Numbered from the stretch's first letter, positions 10,080-17,847 are shown. The stretch: 35,843 nt of DNA from a virus (IMGVR_UViG_3300042197_004942:1-35843), one strand, 5' to 3'. Notes: generated by a model not told the origin, from the letters alone. Numbers and translations are program-made.

Positions 10080-11270
10080 TTAATTTTTCCAGCTATCCCA
10101 GAATTTATTGTTCTTTATCATGTCATCATAAGATCGTTCATTAAACCTGCTACTTTCAAATCCAATTCTTATTCCAGACAACCTCATATTTACAATAATT
10201 TTACTTTCTAAATTTTTGCCTTCCGCTTGCAAATAAACATAGTCATCAATTACTTCTGCTCCCAACAAAACAGGCCTAGAAGGCATACAAGAAATAACAC
10301 ATATTGAGTTTTGTTCACAAACCTTTATGAACTTTTCATCAATCAAAAACTTGTATTCATTTATATTTTTATTTTCGCCAATTTCAACAGTCATGATATC
10401 TTCAAATCTAACATCAGGCATTTCCATACATGAAAGATCATAATATTTTGATTTATCATCTACTAAGATTTCTATTATAGCGTTTTTGGGGCCTGCTGGC
10501 CCTGTTGCTCCTTTGGGGCCTGTTGGGCCTGCTGGCCCCGTAGCTCCAGTAGCTCCAGTTGCTCCTGTTGCTCCTTTTTCTCCTTTTTGACCTGTTGGCC
10601 CCGTAGCTCCTTTTGGCCCTGCTGGCCCTGTTGCTCCTTGCGATCCTGTGCTTCCTTTACTTCCAGCCACACCACTTGATCCTTGCGCTCCTTGTCTGCC
10701 TTGACTTCCCTCTTCTCCTTTTATTCCTTGTTCTCCTTGCAATCCCCTATCACCCTGAAATCCTTGTTCGCCTTTAGACCCCTGATTGCCTTGCGATCCT
10801 TTTTGTCCTTGACTTCCCTGACCTCCTTGATTTCCTTGATTTCCTTGTCTTCCTTGATTTCCTTGATTTCCTTGTCTTCCTTGATTTCCTTGAAATCCTT
10901 TTTCGCCTTGCCTTCCTTGATTTCCTTGATTTCCTTGTCTTCCTTGTTGACCCTGTTCTCCTTGATATCCTTTTTCACCTTGGCGACCTTGAATACCTTG
11001 GCTACCATTTCTGCCTTGCAGACCTATTCGTCCTTGTTCTCCCTGAAGGCCTTTATCTCCTTTTACACCTTGCTGTCCTTGTCTTCCCTGTTGTCCTTGC
11101 CTACCTTCTTGACCTTGTTCACCAGTTACTCCTGTTGATCCAGCACTACCCTGCGATCCTTTGGCACCTTGATATCCTTGGCTACCTTGCACTCCTATAT
11201 CGCCTTGAAAACCCTGTGGGCCTCCAATGTCTAAAGACCTTACTTCAAATTGATTGTTATACTCTTTCAT
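10080..11270 (-). CDS. collagen-like fibre protein, shorter paralogue (396 aa)
   Basis: The first ~16 residues (MKEYNNQFEVRSLDIG) are non-collagenous. About 17-262 are Gly-X-Y triplets. Most resemble the GxQ repeats of the neighbouring giant protein, but the last ~55 residues switch to Pro/Ala/Thr/Lys-rich triplets (GATGATGATGATGPAGPTG) of the classical bacterial collagen kind. The final ~130 residues match the C-terminal domain of the 1702-residue neighbour: MPDVRFEDI, EKFIKVCEQNSI, LSGIRIG and MIKNNKFWDSWKN. The N-termini differ, so the two may attach at different sites or assemble in series through the same foldon-like cap. RBS TAAGG lies upstream, and the stop is 13 bases from the next gene's start, so the two genes are probably in one operon. 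Confidence 0.9.
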   Translation of the reverse strand: MKEYNNQFEVRSLDIGGPQGFQGDIGVQGSQGYQGAKGSQGSAGSTGVTGEQGQEGRQGQQGRQGQQGVKGDKGLQGEQGRIGLQGRNGSQGIQGRQGEKGYQGEQGQQGRQGNQGNQGRQGEKGFQGNQGRQGNQGNQGRQGNQGNQGGQGSQGQKGSQGNQGSKGEQGFQGDRGLQGEQGIKGEEGSQGRQGAQGSSGVAGSKGSTGSQGATGPAGPKGATGPTGQKGEKGATGATGATGATGPAGPTGPKGATGPAGPKNAIIEILVDDKSKYYDLSCMEMPDVRFEDIMTVEIGENKNINEYKFLIDEKFIKVCEQNSICVISCMPSRPVLLGAEVIDDYVYLQAEGKNLESKIIVNMRLSGIRIGFESSRFNERSYDDMIKNNKFWDSWKN

Positions 11271-11291
11271 TTTTACCTTAGAGAAAATATA

Positions 11292-11540
11292 TCATTTGAA
11301 GCTATCTGAAAAAGATTTTGCGAATTGTTTGTTTGTACCAGAACTACTGCTTTGTTGTATTTCCTTGCACCTTTTGACTGCCAAAAAGTAACTTACAGAA
11401 TATGGCAAAAAGGCTCCGCTCACCCTTCCTGCAATACATTCATAATTATGCCTGTATTGAGGACAAAAAAATTCCATTTTTGGCTCAATGCAGCAAGGAG
11501 CAAGCAATGGAGGATACTTACATTTTTTAGAATCTGCCAT
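11292..11540 (-). CDS. small Cys-rich hypothetical protein
   Basis: 82 residues with six cysteines (KKCKYPPLLAPCC, FFCPQYRHNYEC, KRC) and a Ser-rich tail. There is a strong GGAGG site seven bases before the ATG. A moderately hydrophobic patch (GAFLPYSVSYFLAV) may be a buried helix; no clear signal peptide. It sits just upstream of the two collagen-like genes on the same strand. A cysteine-rich small virion or zinc-binding protein is possible, but I do not recognise the family. Confidence 0.65.
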   Translation of the reverse strand: MADSKKCKYPPLLAPCCIEPKMEFFCPQYRHNYECIAGRVSGAFLPYSVSYFLAVKRCKEIQQSSSSGTNKQFAKSFSDSFK

Positions 11541-11582
11541 AATTCCTCCAATTGTTAATCCTAAATTATTCGACTTACTTAT

Positions 11583-11885
11583 TTAGGTGTTTTTGTCAGC
11601 TTTTCTGGCAATCAATCTAATAATGTCATCCAGCGTTCCTTCTTTTGAATTTATTTTATCTAAAACTTGCTTTTGCACTTCAACATCAAAAATTTTAAAC
11701 TCACCCAAATTTTCCAAGGATGATATCAGATTTTCTACTGGCTTCCATACATTTAATGATGTTGAAACATCATACTTTTCCTCTTTTTTGCCACTATTCA
11801 ACTTGCCCAAAATAAGGTTTTTGTAAAACTCATAATCTTTTTGCTCATCTTCAAAAAGCCAATTTTTAAAATAAATCAGATTCAT
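11583..11885 (-). CDS. hypothetical protein with N-terminal FKxWL peptide
   Basis: 100 residues from the ATG at 11885. A longer form from 11918 would overlap the start of the divergent gene at 11903 and adds an unlikely hydrophobic leader, so I prefer the shorter form, although no clear ribosome site precedes it. It is charged and mostly helical, with DEQKDYEFYKNLILGKLNSGKKEE followed by an amphipathic second half. The N-terminus MNLIYFKNWLFEDE resembles that of the divergent neighbour (MNKLSFKYWLANE). I do not recognise the family. The shared start could be a virion-targeting or maturation peptide, as in T4 internal proteins, which is speculative. Confidence 0.6.
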   Translation of the reverse strand: MNLIYFKNWLFEDEQKDYEFYKNLILGKLNSGKKEEKYDVSTSLNVWKPVENLISSLENLGEFKIFDVEVQKQVLDKINSKEGTLDDIIRLIARKADKNT

Positions 11886-11902
11886 AAAAATATATATGGA
11901 AT

Positions 11903-12715
11903 ATGAACAAATTGTCATTCAAATATTGGCTTGCAAATGAAGTTGCAAACTATGGATTTGATAACGCAAATAATCAAATATTAGGTGGAACTGATATTAT
12001 GAAAGGGGATAGTGTTTTTCAACACATCAAGCCTAGTGTTATCGTAAGTGAACTTATGCATATGCCAAAACTTGGGCCTCTTGAGGCCACCAATCATGTT
12101 GATGATGAAGTTCAATGGGGATCAGAAGTAGGTGCAATAAAATTTACAATCACTCCTCTTGGATCAATGAGAGCAACTATGAAAAGGTTAACAAAAGACC
12201 TTGAGGGAAATAAAACTTGGGTACTAGAATCTGTTTACCCAATTAATGACCAAAAACACGAAGACAAAGAAGTTGAAATAGCAAACAAAGTTTTTGATGA
12301 AATCAATAAAATTAACAAACAACCAACTTATGGGCCTGATTCTGAATATGAAGATATTGAAAGATTAGCGCAAAAACTTTGGCATACAACCAAAAAACAG
12401 CATCCATCTTATATCATGTTTCCAACACAACTTAGAAAACAAGATGAAAACTACTACAAACTCGTTTATGAGTTTCGTGGTCAGGGCATGGGCGCACCTA
12501 TCAATGGTAAGACAGGAAGGGCAGAACAATTCAATATAGACTTGGTTTATTATCCAAAAAAAGGCATGATTAGATGTTTTGGTTATGATATTGATAGCAC
12601 AGCAGGAGAAAGAAAATTCATGCTTGAACCTAGTGAGTGGGACGAATACTTCTCACCTAAACAAGATGACAACTCTATTGTTGAAAATATAGTGAAACTT
12701 TTCTTGCAATACTAA
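11903..12715 (+). CDS. hypothetical protein (270 aa) with N-terminal FKxWL peptide
   Basis: A soluble-looking mixed alpha/beta protein with no transmembrane segment. The N-terminus MNKLSFKYWLANE is similar to that of the divergent gene at 11885. Later segments such as VGAIKFTITPLGSMRATMKRL, WVLESVYPIND and GMIRCFGYDIDS look like beta strands of a globular domain, and the C-terminus is acidic and then hydrophobic. Only a weak GGAAT precedes the ATG. A 46-base gap leads to the carbamoyltransferase. I do not recognise the family. Internal virion protein is one possibility if the N-terminal peptide is a capsid-targeting signal. Confidence 0.65.
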   Translation: MNKLSFKYWLANEVANYGFDNANNQILGGTDIMKGDSVFQHIKPSVIVSELMHMPKLGPLEATNHVDDEVQWGSEVGAIKFTITPLGSMRATMKRLTKDLEGNKTWVLESVYPINDQKHEDKEVEIANKVFDEINKINKQPTYGPDSEYEDIERLAQKLWHTTKKQHPSYIMFPTQLRKQDENYYKLVYEFRGQGMGAPINGKTGRAEQFNIDLVYYPKKGMIRCFGYDIDSTAGERKFMLEPSEWDEYFSPKQDDNSIVENIVKLFLQY

Positions 12716-12760
12716 AAATAATCCAATAGAATTAATGAGATTAATCGCAGAGGATATCTC

Positions 12761-13702
12761 ATGCGTCACTTTCTCTCCATATCAGATTTAAACAAAGAAG
12801 AAATACAAGAAGTTTTAAAAATAGCCACCAACATTGAAAAAGATTGGCAGTATTGCAGAAACATGAATAACAAGTGCATAGCCAGTTTTTTTGCAGAACC
12901 ATCAACAAGAACAAGATTTTCATTTGAAAGGGCAATGCATTGGTTGGGTGGCAGGATTGTAACTGCTGCTGATGCATCGGCAAGCAGTAGCCTCACAAAG
13001 GGCGAAACCTTAAAAGATACTTTCCGCACTCTTGGCCAATACTCTGATGCTATAATTATGAGACATAGTGACAGCAAATGGCCAGATATAGCAAGACAAT
13101 ACTCTAGAGTTCCTGTTATCAACGCTGGTAGTGGTAGCGGAGAACACCCCACACAAGCTCTTCTCGACCTACACACAATCAAACAAAAGTGGAATACAGT
13201 TGATGGCTTGAAAATTCTTATATGTGGTGACCTTAAAAATGGAAGAACTGTTCACAGCCTTATAGAACTTCTTAATCTTTATGGAATGAAAATCTTTTTA
13301 TGCCCCGCAAATGATTACGAAAACTGTGACTTCAATATACCTGAAAAATATCTTTCTACGATTCCTTGTAAAACAATTGATATTGATGAAGCAAATGATG
13401 TATTGCCAGATATGGATGTTATTTATATGACAAGAATACAGAAAGAAAGATTTAAAAGCATTTGTGGCAAAATAGATTTTTTCAAAATAACAAAAGATAA
13501 TATCAACAAAATTAAAGAAAATGCTGCAATTCTCCATCCTCTTCCAAGAAATGAAGAAATTAGCGAAGATATTGATGATGATCCAAGAGCGGATTATCAC
13601 GAAAGACAAGTTAGAAATGGTCTTTATGTCAGAACTGCCTTGTTAGACTACTTGTTATACACAAGTCCTTTGCATCGTGAAATTTTCAGGTCATGCTCAT
13701 GA
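12761..13702 (+). CDS. pyrB: aspartate carbamoyltransferase, catalytic chain
   Basis: 313 residues, full length for the catalytic chain. The active-site set looks intact: carbamoyl-phosphate loop EPSTRTRFSFE near residue 47, the 80s-loop SSLTKGETLKDT, AIIMRHSDS, EHPTQALLDLH, GDLKNGRTVHSL, YMTRIQKERF and HPLPRNEEI. The HPTQALLD and HPLPR forms separate it from ornithine carbamoyltransferase. It catalyses carbamoyl phosphate plus aspartate to carbamoyl aspartate, the first committed step of pyrimidine synthesis. No regulatory PyrI-like gene is adjacent. An AGAGGA site precedes the ATG. It overlaps the methyltransferase-like gene by four bases. With the dCMP deaminase it points to phage support of pyrimidine nucleotide pools. 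The gene is unusual for a phage. Confidence 0.92.
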   Translation: MRHFLSISDLNKEEIQEVLKIATNIEKDWQYCRNMNNKCIASFFAEPSTRTRFSFERAMHWLGGRIVTAADASASSSLTKGETLKDTFRTLGQYSDAIIMRHSDSKWPDIARQYSRVPVINAGSGSGEHPTQALLDLHTIKQKWNTVDGLKILICGDLKNGRTVHSLIELLNLYGMKIFLCPANDYENCDFNIPEKYLSTIPCKTIDIDEANDVLPDMDVIYMTRIQKERFKSICGKIDFFKITKDNINKIKENAAILHPLPRNEEISEDIDDDPRADYHERQVRNGLYVRTALLDYLLYTSPLHREIFRSCS

Positions 13703-14337
13703 AAAAACTACCTTGGATACCATCTGATCAAAAAATTAAACTAGAATCAGATGTTCATCCCCATAGCCCTTCTGAAAAAGCAGAACTATTTCATGCTTTT
13801 GATGGAGGTTCTACTGAAGTAGAAATACTTAACTGGCTTCATGCAACAGCACTAATGATTAAGCCTCAATTTATTTTAGAAACAGGTGGATTTGAGGGAT
13901 TGGGATCAGTTGCTCTTGCTCATGCTTGTTCTATGAATGGATTTGGAAAAGTAATTGTTGTTGAAAATTCTCCTGAACAATGTGTTAGAATAGAAGCAAT
14001 TCTTGAAGAAAATAATTTAAGCAAATTCGCAAGCGTCGAATGTTTTGATAGTCTTCTTTTTTTAAGCAGTACAAATCATGTTTTTGATATGGCTTTTTTT
14101 GATAGCGAAACATCTATAAGGCCAAGAGAATTTGAAATTTGCATTACTAGAGGAATAATTAAAAACTTAGCTGTATTTCACGATACATCACCATATAGGA
14201 CACCTAACTTCACCCCTCATCATATCCAACAAAAGTACAGAAGCGAAATAGATCACTTATCATTTCATCAGGATGTTATAGGAAAATTAGACTTTCATTT
14301 GTCAAGAGGCATTATCGCTCTCTTGCTCAAAGGTTGA
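13699..14337 (+). CDS. class I SAM-dependent methyltransferase-like protein
   Basis: 212 residues from the ATG at 13699, which forms an ATGA overlap with the carbamoyltransferase stop. An ATG at 13693 in the same frame is an alternative. The SAM-binding loop region reads ILETGGFEGLGSVALAHA, followed by an acidic strand end (VIVVENSPEQ) and later FDMAFFDSE, the layout of the Methyltransf_24 group. A late FHDTSPYRTPNF segment resembles the same group. Substrate unknown; sugar or protein O-methylation is possible. The last 36 bases overlap the convergent gene at 14302. Translational coupling to pyrB may be positional only. Confidence 0.72.
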   Translation: MKKLPWIPSDQKIKLESDVHPHSPSEKAELFHAFDGGSTEVEILNWLHATALMIKPQFILETGGFEGLGSVALAHACSMNGFGKVIVVENSPEQCVRIEAILEENNLSKFASVECFDSLLFLSSTNHVFDMAFFDSETSIRPREFEICITRGIIKNLAVFHDTSPYRTPNFTPHHIQQKYRSEIDHLSFHQDVIGKLDFHLSRGIIALLLKG

Positions 14338-15045
14338 TTCAAGAGGAAAACACTTTCTGAATACACTTTCAACACTTTCATTGATACAAACTGTGTAAAC
14401 ATTGATGTCGAAATTAATTTTTTTATAATCTTCTTCTGTAAAAATCTTTTTGATAAAAGGTGATCTTGCAAGATAATAAGGTGAAATTTTTCCAAGAGCA
14501 ATCCACCTGAAAATGTTGTTATTGATATAAGATTCATGGAATTTAGAATACGACAAATCGGAATTAAAACTTTTAGTAAGGAATTCTTTTGTTTTTTCGA
14601 TGCCATCTATTGCTTTTTGAAAACCAATTCCTGTTGCAACAGATTCTTGGGGTTTTTTCTTGATAGCATCATATCTTTTTTTCCACATCTTCCATCTTTT
14701 CCAAGCTCTTTCGCCCACAAGACAATTTGCATCAACAAGAGGATGTTCTTTTCCATTGTTGACATATTTCAAAACATCTATTTGCGATCTTACATACAAA
14801 GGATAATCTCTTTCTTCTAAAACACCATTTGTTTCTCTTGCTAACTTATAACAAATTTTGAATATAAGACTTTTTCTTGGGTCGCCTTTTTTCATCCTTG
14901 AGTGCCTATAATTTGGAAATGCTTTTCTGCTTTTTTCAAGCCATAGTGAAGCTATATGACAAGCTCTTGATTCTAATTCATCCATTTTGTAAATTTCAAT
15001 GGCATCAATCAACCACATAAAGTCTTCCTCTTTTTTTTCAGGCAT
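14302..15045 (-). CDS. hypothetical protein (247 aa), helical and basic
   Basis: The ATG at 15045 has GGAG seven bases upstream; the longer frame needs a TTG start and is rejected. The protein is helical and Lys/Trp/Tyr-rich (ERAWKRWKMWKKRYDAIKKK), with no membrane segment. The last 36 bases overlap the end of the convergent methyltransferase-like gene. A CATAAATA element lies about 33 bases upstream. I do not recognise the family. It is a single-gene minus-strand insert between two plus-strand blocks. Confidence 0.65.
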   Translation of the reverse strand: MPEKKEEDFMWLIDAIEIYKMDELESRACHIASLWLEKSRKAFPNYRHSRMKKGDPRKSLIFKICYKLARETNGVLEERDYPLYVRSQIDVLKYVNNGKEHPLVDANCLVGERAWKRWKMWKKRYDAIKKKPQESVATGIGFQKAIDGIEKTKEFLTKSFNSDLSYSKFHESYINNNIFRWIALGKISPYYLARSPFIKKIFTEEDYKKINFDINVYTVCINESVESVFRKCFPLESTFEQESDNAS

Positions 15046-15077
15046 GATTGTACTCCATTGCTGTAAGTCATTCAAGG

Positions 15078-15085
15078 TATTTATG
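15078..15085 (-). promoter_or_regulatory. possible T4-type late promoter element
   Basis: The minus strand reads CATAAATACC, one mismatch from the T4 late consensus TATAAATA, placed 33 bases before the preferred ATG at 15045. It overlaps the plus-strand leader of the gene at 15088. Weak on its own. Confidence 0.3.
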
Positions 15086-15087
15086 GC

Positions 15088-15972
15088 ATGAAAATAGCGT
15101 TATGTCCTCTTGTTAGCAGAGATATTGAAAAGGCTATAAGAGCTACCAATTCGTGTCGTAATCAAATAAAACCAGAAAGTATAGAAACAGAAACAGTTGC
15201 AATAATTAATTCCTTAAATAATCAATTTATAGATCAGTATTGCAATTGGTGTGATAAAGAAAGTGTTAAATACAAAATAACTGAATCAAAAGGAACACCA
15301 AGTAGGGGTAAAAACTCGGTATTAGAATTCTTAGTCGAATCTGAATATGATGGAGTATCAATGACAGATGGAGATGATTTATTTTATCCAACAGGTATTT
15401 TACAAATTGAGCGTCATTTGATGCATCATCCCGGCACAGATGTTCTTATCGTAAAACCATCAGATCAAGTTACCAACTGTTCTGAAAATGGTTATCAAAT
15501 AAAAGAAAATGAATATGCTTGTTGTTGGGGCATGAATTTAGTTAATTTAGGATATATGTATGGGCCGGGAAAACATGATATATTTGTAAAAGGACATTCA
15601 TCAGCCAGAAACTTAGGAGGTCATGTTTTTTACAGCAAAAAAATGGCAAAGTTAGCAAGATATGATGAAGATCAACTTTTAGGAGAAGATTTGCTATTGG
15701 AGTTTGAATTGCTTAAATTACATCAAGAAAGAAAGATATGTTTTTGGCTTAGTTTTGCTAGTGATGTACAAATGTTAGATAGAACTATGCAAGAAAGCAT
15801 CCAGTACACCAAAAATATATCAGATGGACAGTTTTATTTCAAAAGATTGGTAGAAAAAGTAAGACAAATACTACCAGAAGATAGAAGTTCATTTCATGAG
15901 TTACCAGTAGAATTTCCAGAACTTTTATTTTCGCATTCAGAAAAAATAGAGTGGTTGAAAAAAGTGTTTTGA
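15088..15972 (+). CDS. GT-A type glycosyltransferase (GT2-like)
   Basis: 294 residues. The N-terminus MKIALCPLVSRD begins a nucleotide-sugar-binding Rossmann-type half. The metal-binding DxD region is SMTDGDDLFYPTGI near residue 93, and a later GEDLLLEFELLK resembles the catalytic ED motif of GT2-type enzymes. No transmembrane helix, so it acts in the cytosol. Substrates cannot be told. The only ribosome-site candidate is AGG ten bases upstream, so initiation may be weak. It is followed by the long non-coding gap. It belongs to the scattered glycosylation set of this window. Confidence 0.72.
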   Translation: MKIALCPLVSRDIEKAIRATNSCRNQIKPESIETETVAIINSLNNQFIDQYCNWCDKESVKYKITESKGTPSRGKNSVLEFLVESEYDGVSMTDGDDLFYPTGILQIERHLMHHPGTDVLIVKPSDQVTNCSENGYQIKENEYACCWGMNLVNLGYMYGPGKHDIFVKGHSSARNLGGHVFYSKKMAKLARYDEDQLLGEDLLLEFELLKLHQERKICFWLSFASDVQMLDRTMQESIQYTKNISDGQFYFKRLVEKVRQILPEDRSSFHELPVEFPELLFSHSEKIEWLKKVF

Positions 15973-16021
15973 CTTCTAGGTTAAATTAATTTACAATTCT
16001 TGTGGCAGTCCTAAAGCTAGG

Positions 16022-16415
16022 GTAATAAAGGTTTCGTACTACCTTAAAAACCTTAGTGCCAAACCTGCGAGTCTCTTACCAAGAGAAGGGTCTTTGTAGT
16101 TGTTTCTACAACGAAAGCTGTAACGGGCAGCTTTGTTCTCGCAGCAACAGAGGTCAAGCCAGATGGTATAGTTGCTGACTCCTATTGTCCTTGTTCTCCC
16201 AAAGAAAAACAAATCAATAGGGCTATCTGGTTTTAGGTTTGTTGCAAAGAAAAGTACGCTAACAATCACCAACCATAAGGTCATTGTATGAACAACAAAA
16301 GTTACAAAGCAAAAAAAGGCTTAAACGCTTAATTTTTGCTCTACTAACTTTTGTTGTTCTATAGTCATAACTTAATGACTATATGAGTAATGAACCATTA
16401 GGGTCAGCAACCCGG
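16022..16415 (+). ncRNA. candidate large structured non-coding RNA (novel)
   Basis: The 15973-16507 gap has no credible gene but a dense chain of perfect inverted repeats. They are AAGGTTT/AAACCTT (16028-34/16048-54), CTCTT/AAGAG (16073-77/16081-85), TTGTAG/CTACAA (16094-99/16106-11), AAAGCTG/CAGCTTT (16114-20/16128-34), CAGCAAC/GTTGCTG (16142-48/16171-77), CCTATTG/CAATAGG (16181-87/16215-21), a 14-base arm at 16291-304/16345-58 with inner AGCAAAAA/TTTTTGCT, ATAGTCAT/ATGACTAT (16361-68/16375-82), TAATG/CATTA and GGGT/ACCC. Longer-range pairs are CTGCGAG/CTCGCAG (16065-71/16138-44), CAAACCT/AGGTTTG (16060-66/16235-41) and AAGCCAGAT/ATCTGGTTT (16156-64/16225-33). The last crosses the CAGCAAC helix as a pseudoknot and contains a G-U pair only on the plus strand. 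It does not look like tRNA, tmRNA or a group I intron. Confidence 0.5.
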
Positions 16416-16507
16416 TCTGCTCTGCGATTGTAAATAAAAATTCAAAAAACTTATTTCCTTGCACTTGTTGTCAAAAACCCTTATATTTGGCCAAGAAGAG
16501 GTGAATT

Positions 16508-17839
16508 ATGAATTTCGAGTCTCTGGCCAATGTTCTGTCAAATATCGAGCATAAGACCCTTTTATTTAAATTTAATCCAAGTGTGCCTGATTTCACAGTC
16601 AAGGATTCTGAGTGTGAGTTGCAACTAGTTTTTCCTGATAAGACAAATGTGCAAATTATCTTGAAAAGTGAAACATTACCTTTGATTATCAGTATGCTTC
16701 ATATATCATTGTTTATAAAAGATGTAAAGATTTTAGCATGGGATTGGAAGTCATTTGTTTCTTACATACTTGGCAAGACTGGAAAATATATAAAAATAGA
16801 TGCATCTATTATAGATTTGAAAGTTATAGAGCAATGCAATGGAATTTATAAAAATGCTCCTGATTCTTATTTAGAGGCTATCAACAGAACTAGGGGTTTG
16901 ATTGCAAGTGGTCAATGGTCTGATACAGAAAGTTTGTATAAGCAAATTTATTTGCCACTCATGACAGATGTTTTGCCTTCTCTTGAGACTATTGGAATTA
17001 TTGACACAGATTTAGGTAAAAAGGTTTTTGCACATTATGAGATCAATGGTCAAGAGAATGGTCGCTTAAAGTGTTTTGGAGCTTATCAGAATTCATTTAA
17101 TCCACACACTATTGGGCCAGAAGCAAAAAAGTCATTGAGGCCAGTTGGTTATGATTCTCTTTTTATGTCTTTTGACTTTAAAGGAATGGAAGTTTTTGTT
17201 TTGGCGCATTTGAGTAAAGACGAAAATCTAAGCAATATGTGTCAGACTGAAGACATTTATTTGTCTCTTGGAAAGGCTTTGTTTGGTACAGATAAGGAAA
17301 AAAATGACAGAGAGTTAACAAAAAAATGTTTTCTGCCGGTTATATATGGTCAGTCAGCCCGTTCCCTTTCACAAAGATGCGGAATAGCTCCTGATGTCTC
17401 TGAAAGAGTTGTTGAACAAATTAGTTCTTTGTTTTCAAAAGCTCTTTCATTCGTTGCCGAACATGAACAAAGACTTAAAAAAGATGGTTTTATAAAGGAT
17501 GTATTTGGCAAAAGAAGGTCATCTTTTGAATCTGGCAAAGAATATTTAGCTAGAAATTTCTCTGTTCAGTCACCTGCTGCGACGATTTGTTTAGAAAAAC
17601 TTATAAAACTTCATTATTCTTTATCAAACTTAAATCAATTCTTGAAACACAAGGCGCAAATCGCTTATACTGTTCATGATGGTTATGTTGTGTATATGAC
17701 CAAGGATAATTGGAAAGAAGTCTTGAAAAAGGGACTTGAGGTTTTGACAAGTGAATCAGAAATATGTCCCGGCTTGAAATTAAAGGTTTCTTGCAAGGGA
17801 GGAAAAAGTCTTGATGACTTGAAAATTATCAAAAGATAG
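16508..17839 (+). CDS. family A DNA polymerase, exonuclease domain degenerate
   Basis: 443 residues, shorter than Pol I or T7 polymerase. Motif A is SFDFKGMEVFVLAHLSKDE near residue 224. Motif B is RELTKKCFLPVIYGQ (R, K, F, YG pattern) near 268-282. Motif C is TVHDGYVVYM with H390, D391 and G392; the family normally has HDE. Residues ~1-130 align in shape with a shrunken 3'-5' exonuclease domain (LAWDWKSFVSYIL, then IDLKVIE) but I see no DxE pair, so proofreading is probably absent here and may come from the DnaQ-like protein at 1765. GAGGTG lies five bases before the ATG. The sigma-like gene follows eight bases later. Replicative role is likely; the Gly in motif C is odd. Confidence 0.88.
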   Translation: MNFESLANVLSNIEHKTLLFKFNPSVPDFTVKDSECELQLVFPDKTNVQIILKSETLPLIISMLHISLFIKDVKILAWDWKSFVSYILGKTGKYIKIDASIIDLKVIEQCNGIYKNAPDSYLEAINRTRGLIASGQWSDTESLYKQIYLPLMTDVLPSLETIGIIDTDLGKKVFAHYEINGQENGRLKCFGAYQNSFNPHTIGPEAKKSLRPVGYDSLFMSFDFKGMEVFVLAHLSKDENLSNMCQTEDIYLSLGKALFGTDKEKNDRELTKKCFLPVIYGQSARSLSQRCGIAPDVSERVVEQISSLFSKALSFVAEHEQRLKKDGFIKDVFGKRRSSFESGKEYLARNFSVQSPAATICLEKLIKLHYSLSNLNQFLKHKAQIAYTVHDGYVVYMTKDNWKEVLKKGLEVLTSESEICPGLKLKVSCKGGKSLDDLKIIKR

Positions 17840-17847
17840 GAGAAATT

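Noticed and set aside
4958-11270. CRISPR-like array
   Set aside because: Repeat units are 9 and 36 bases without unique spacers and keep the collagen reading frame throughout.
12761-13702. Ornithine carbamoyltransferase
   Set aside because: HPTQALLD, the SLTKGE loop and HPLPR are aspartate carbamoyltransferase forms.
16039-16284. 81-codon minus frame with a C-terminus (RCRNNYKDPS and AGLALR) faintly like formylglycine-generating-enzyme ends
   Set aside because: Weak, needs indels to match, and overlies the dense inverted repeats on the strand opposite to both neighbours; the RNA explanation is stronger. A decayed gene cannot be fully excluded.
15973-16507. Group I intron or tmRNA
   Set aside because: Neighbouring genes are not split, P3-P7 order does not fit because no room for P4-P6 lies between the pseudoknot arms, and no tRNA-like ends or tag frame with a TTCGA-type loop are visible.
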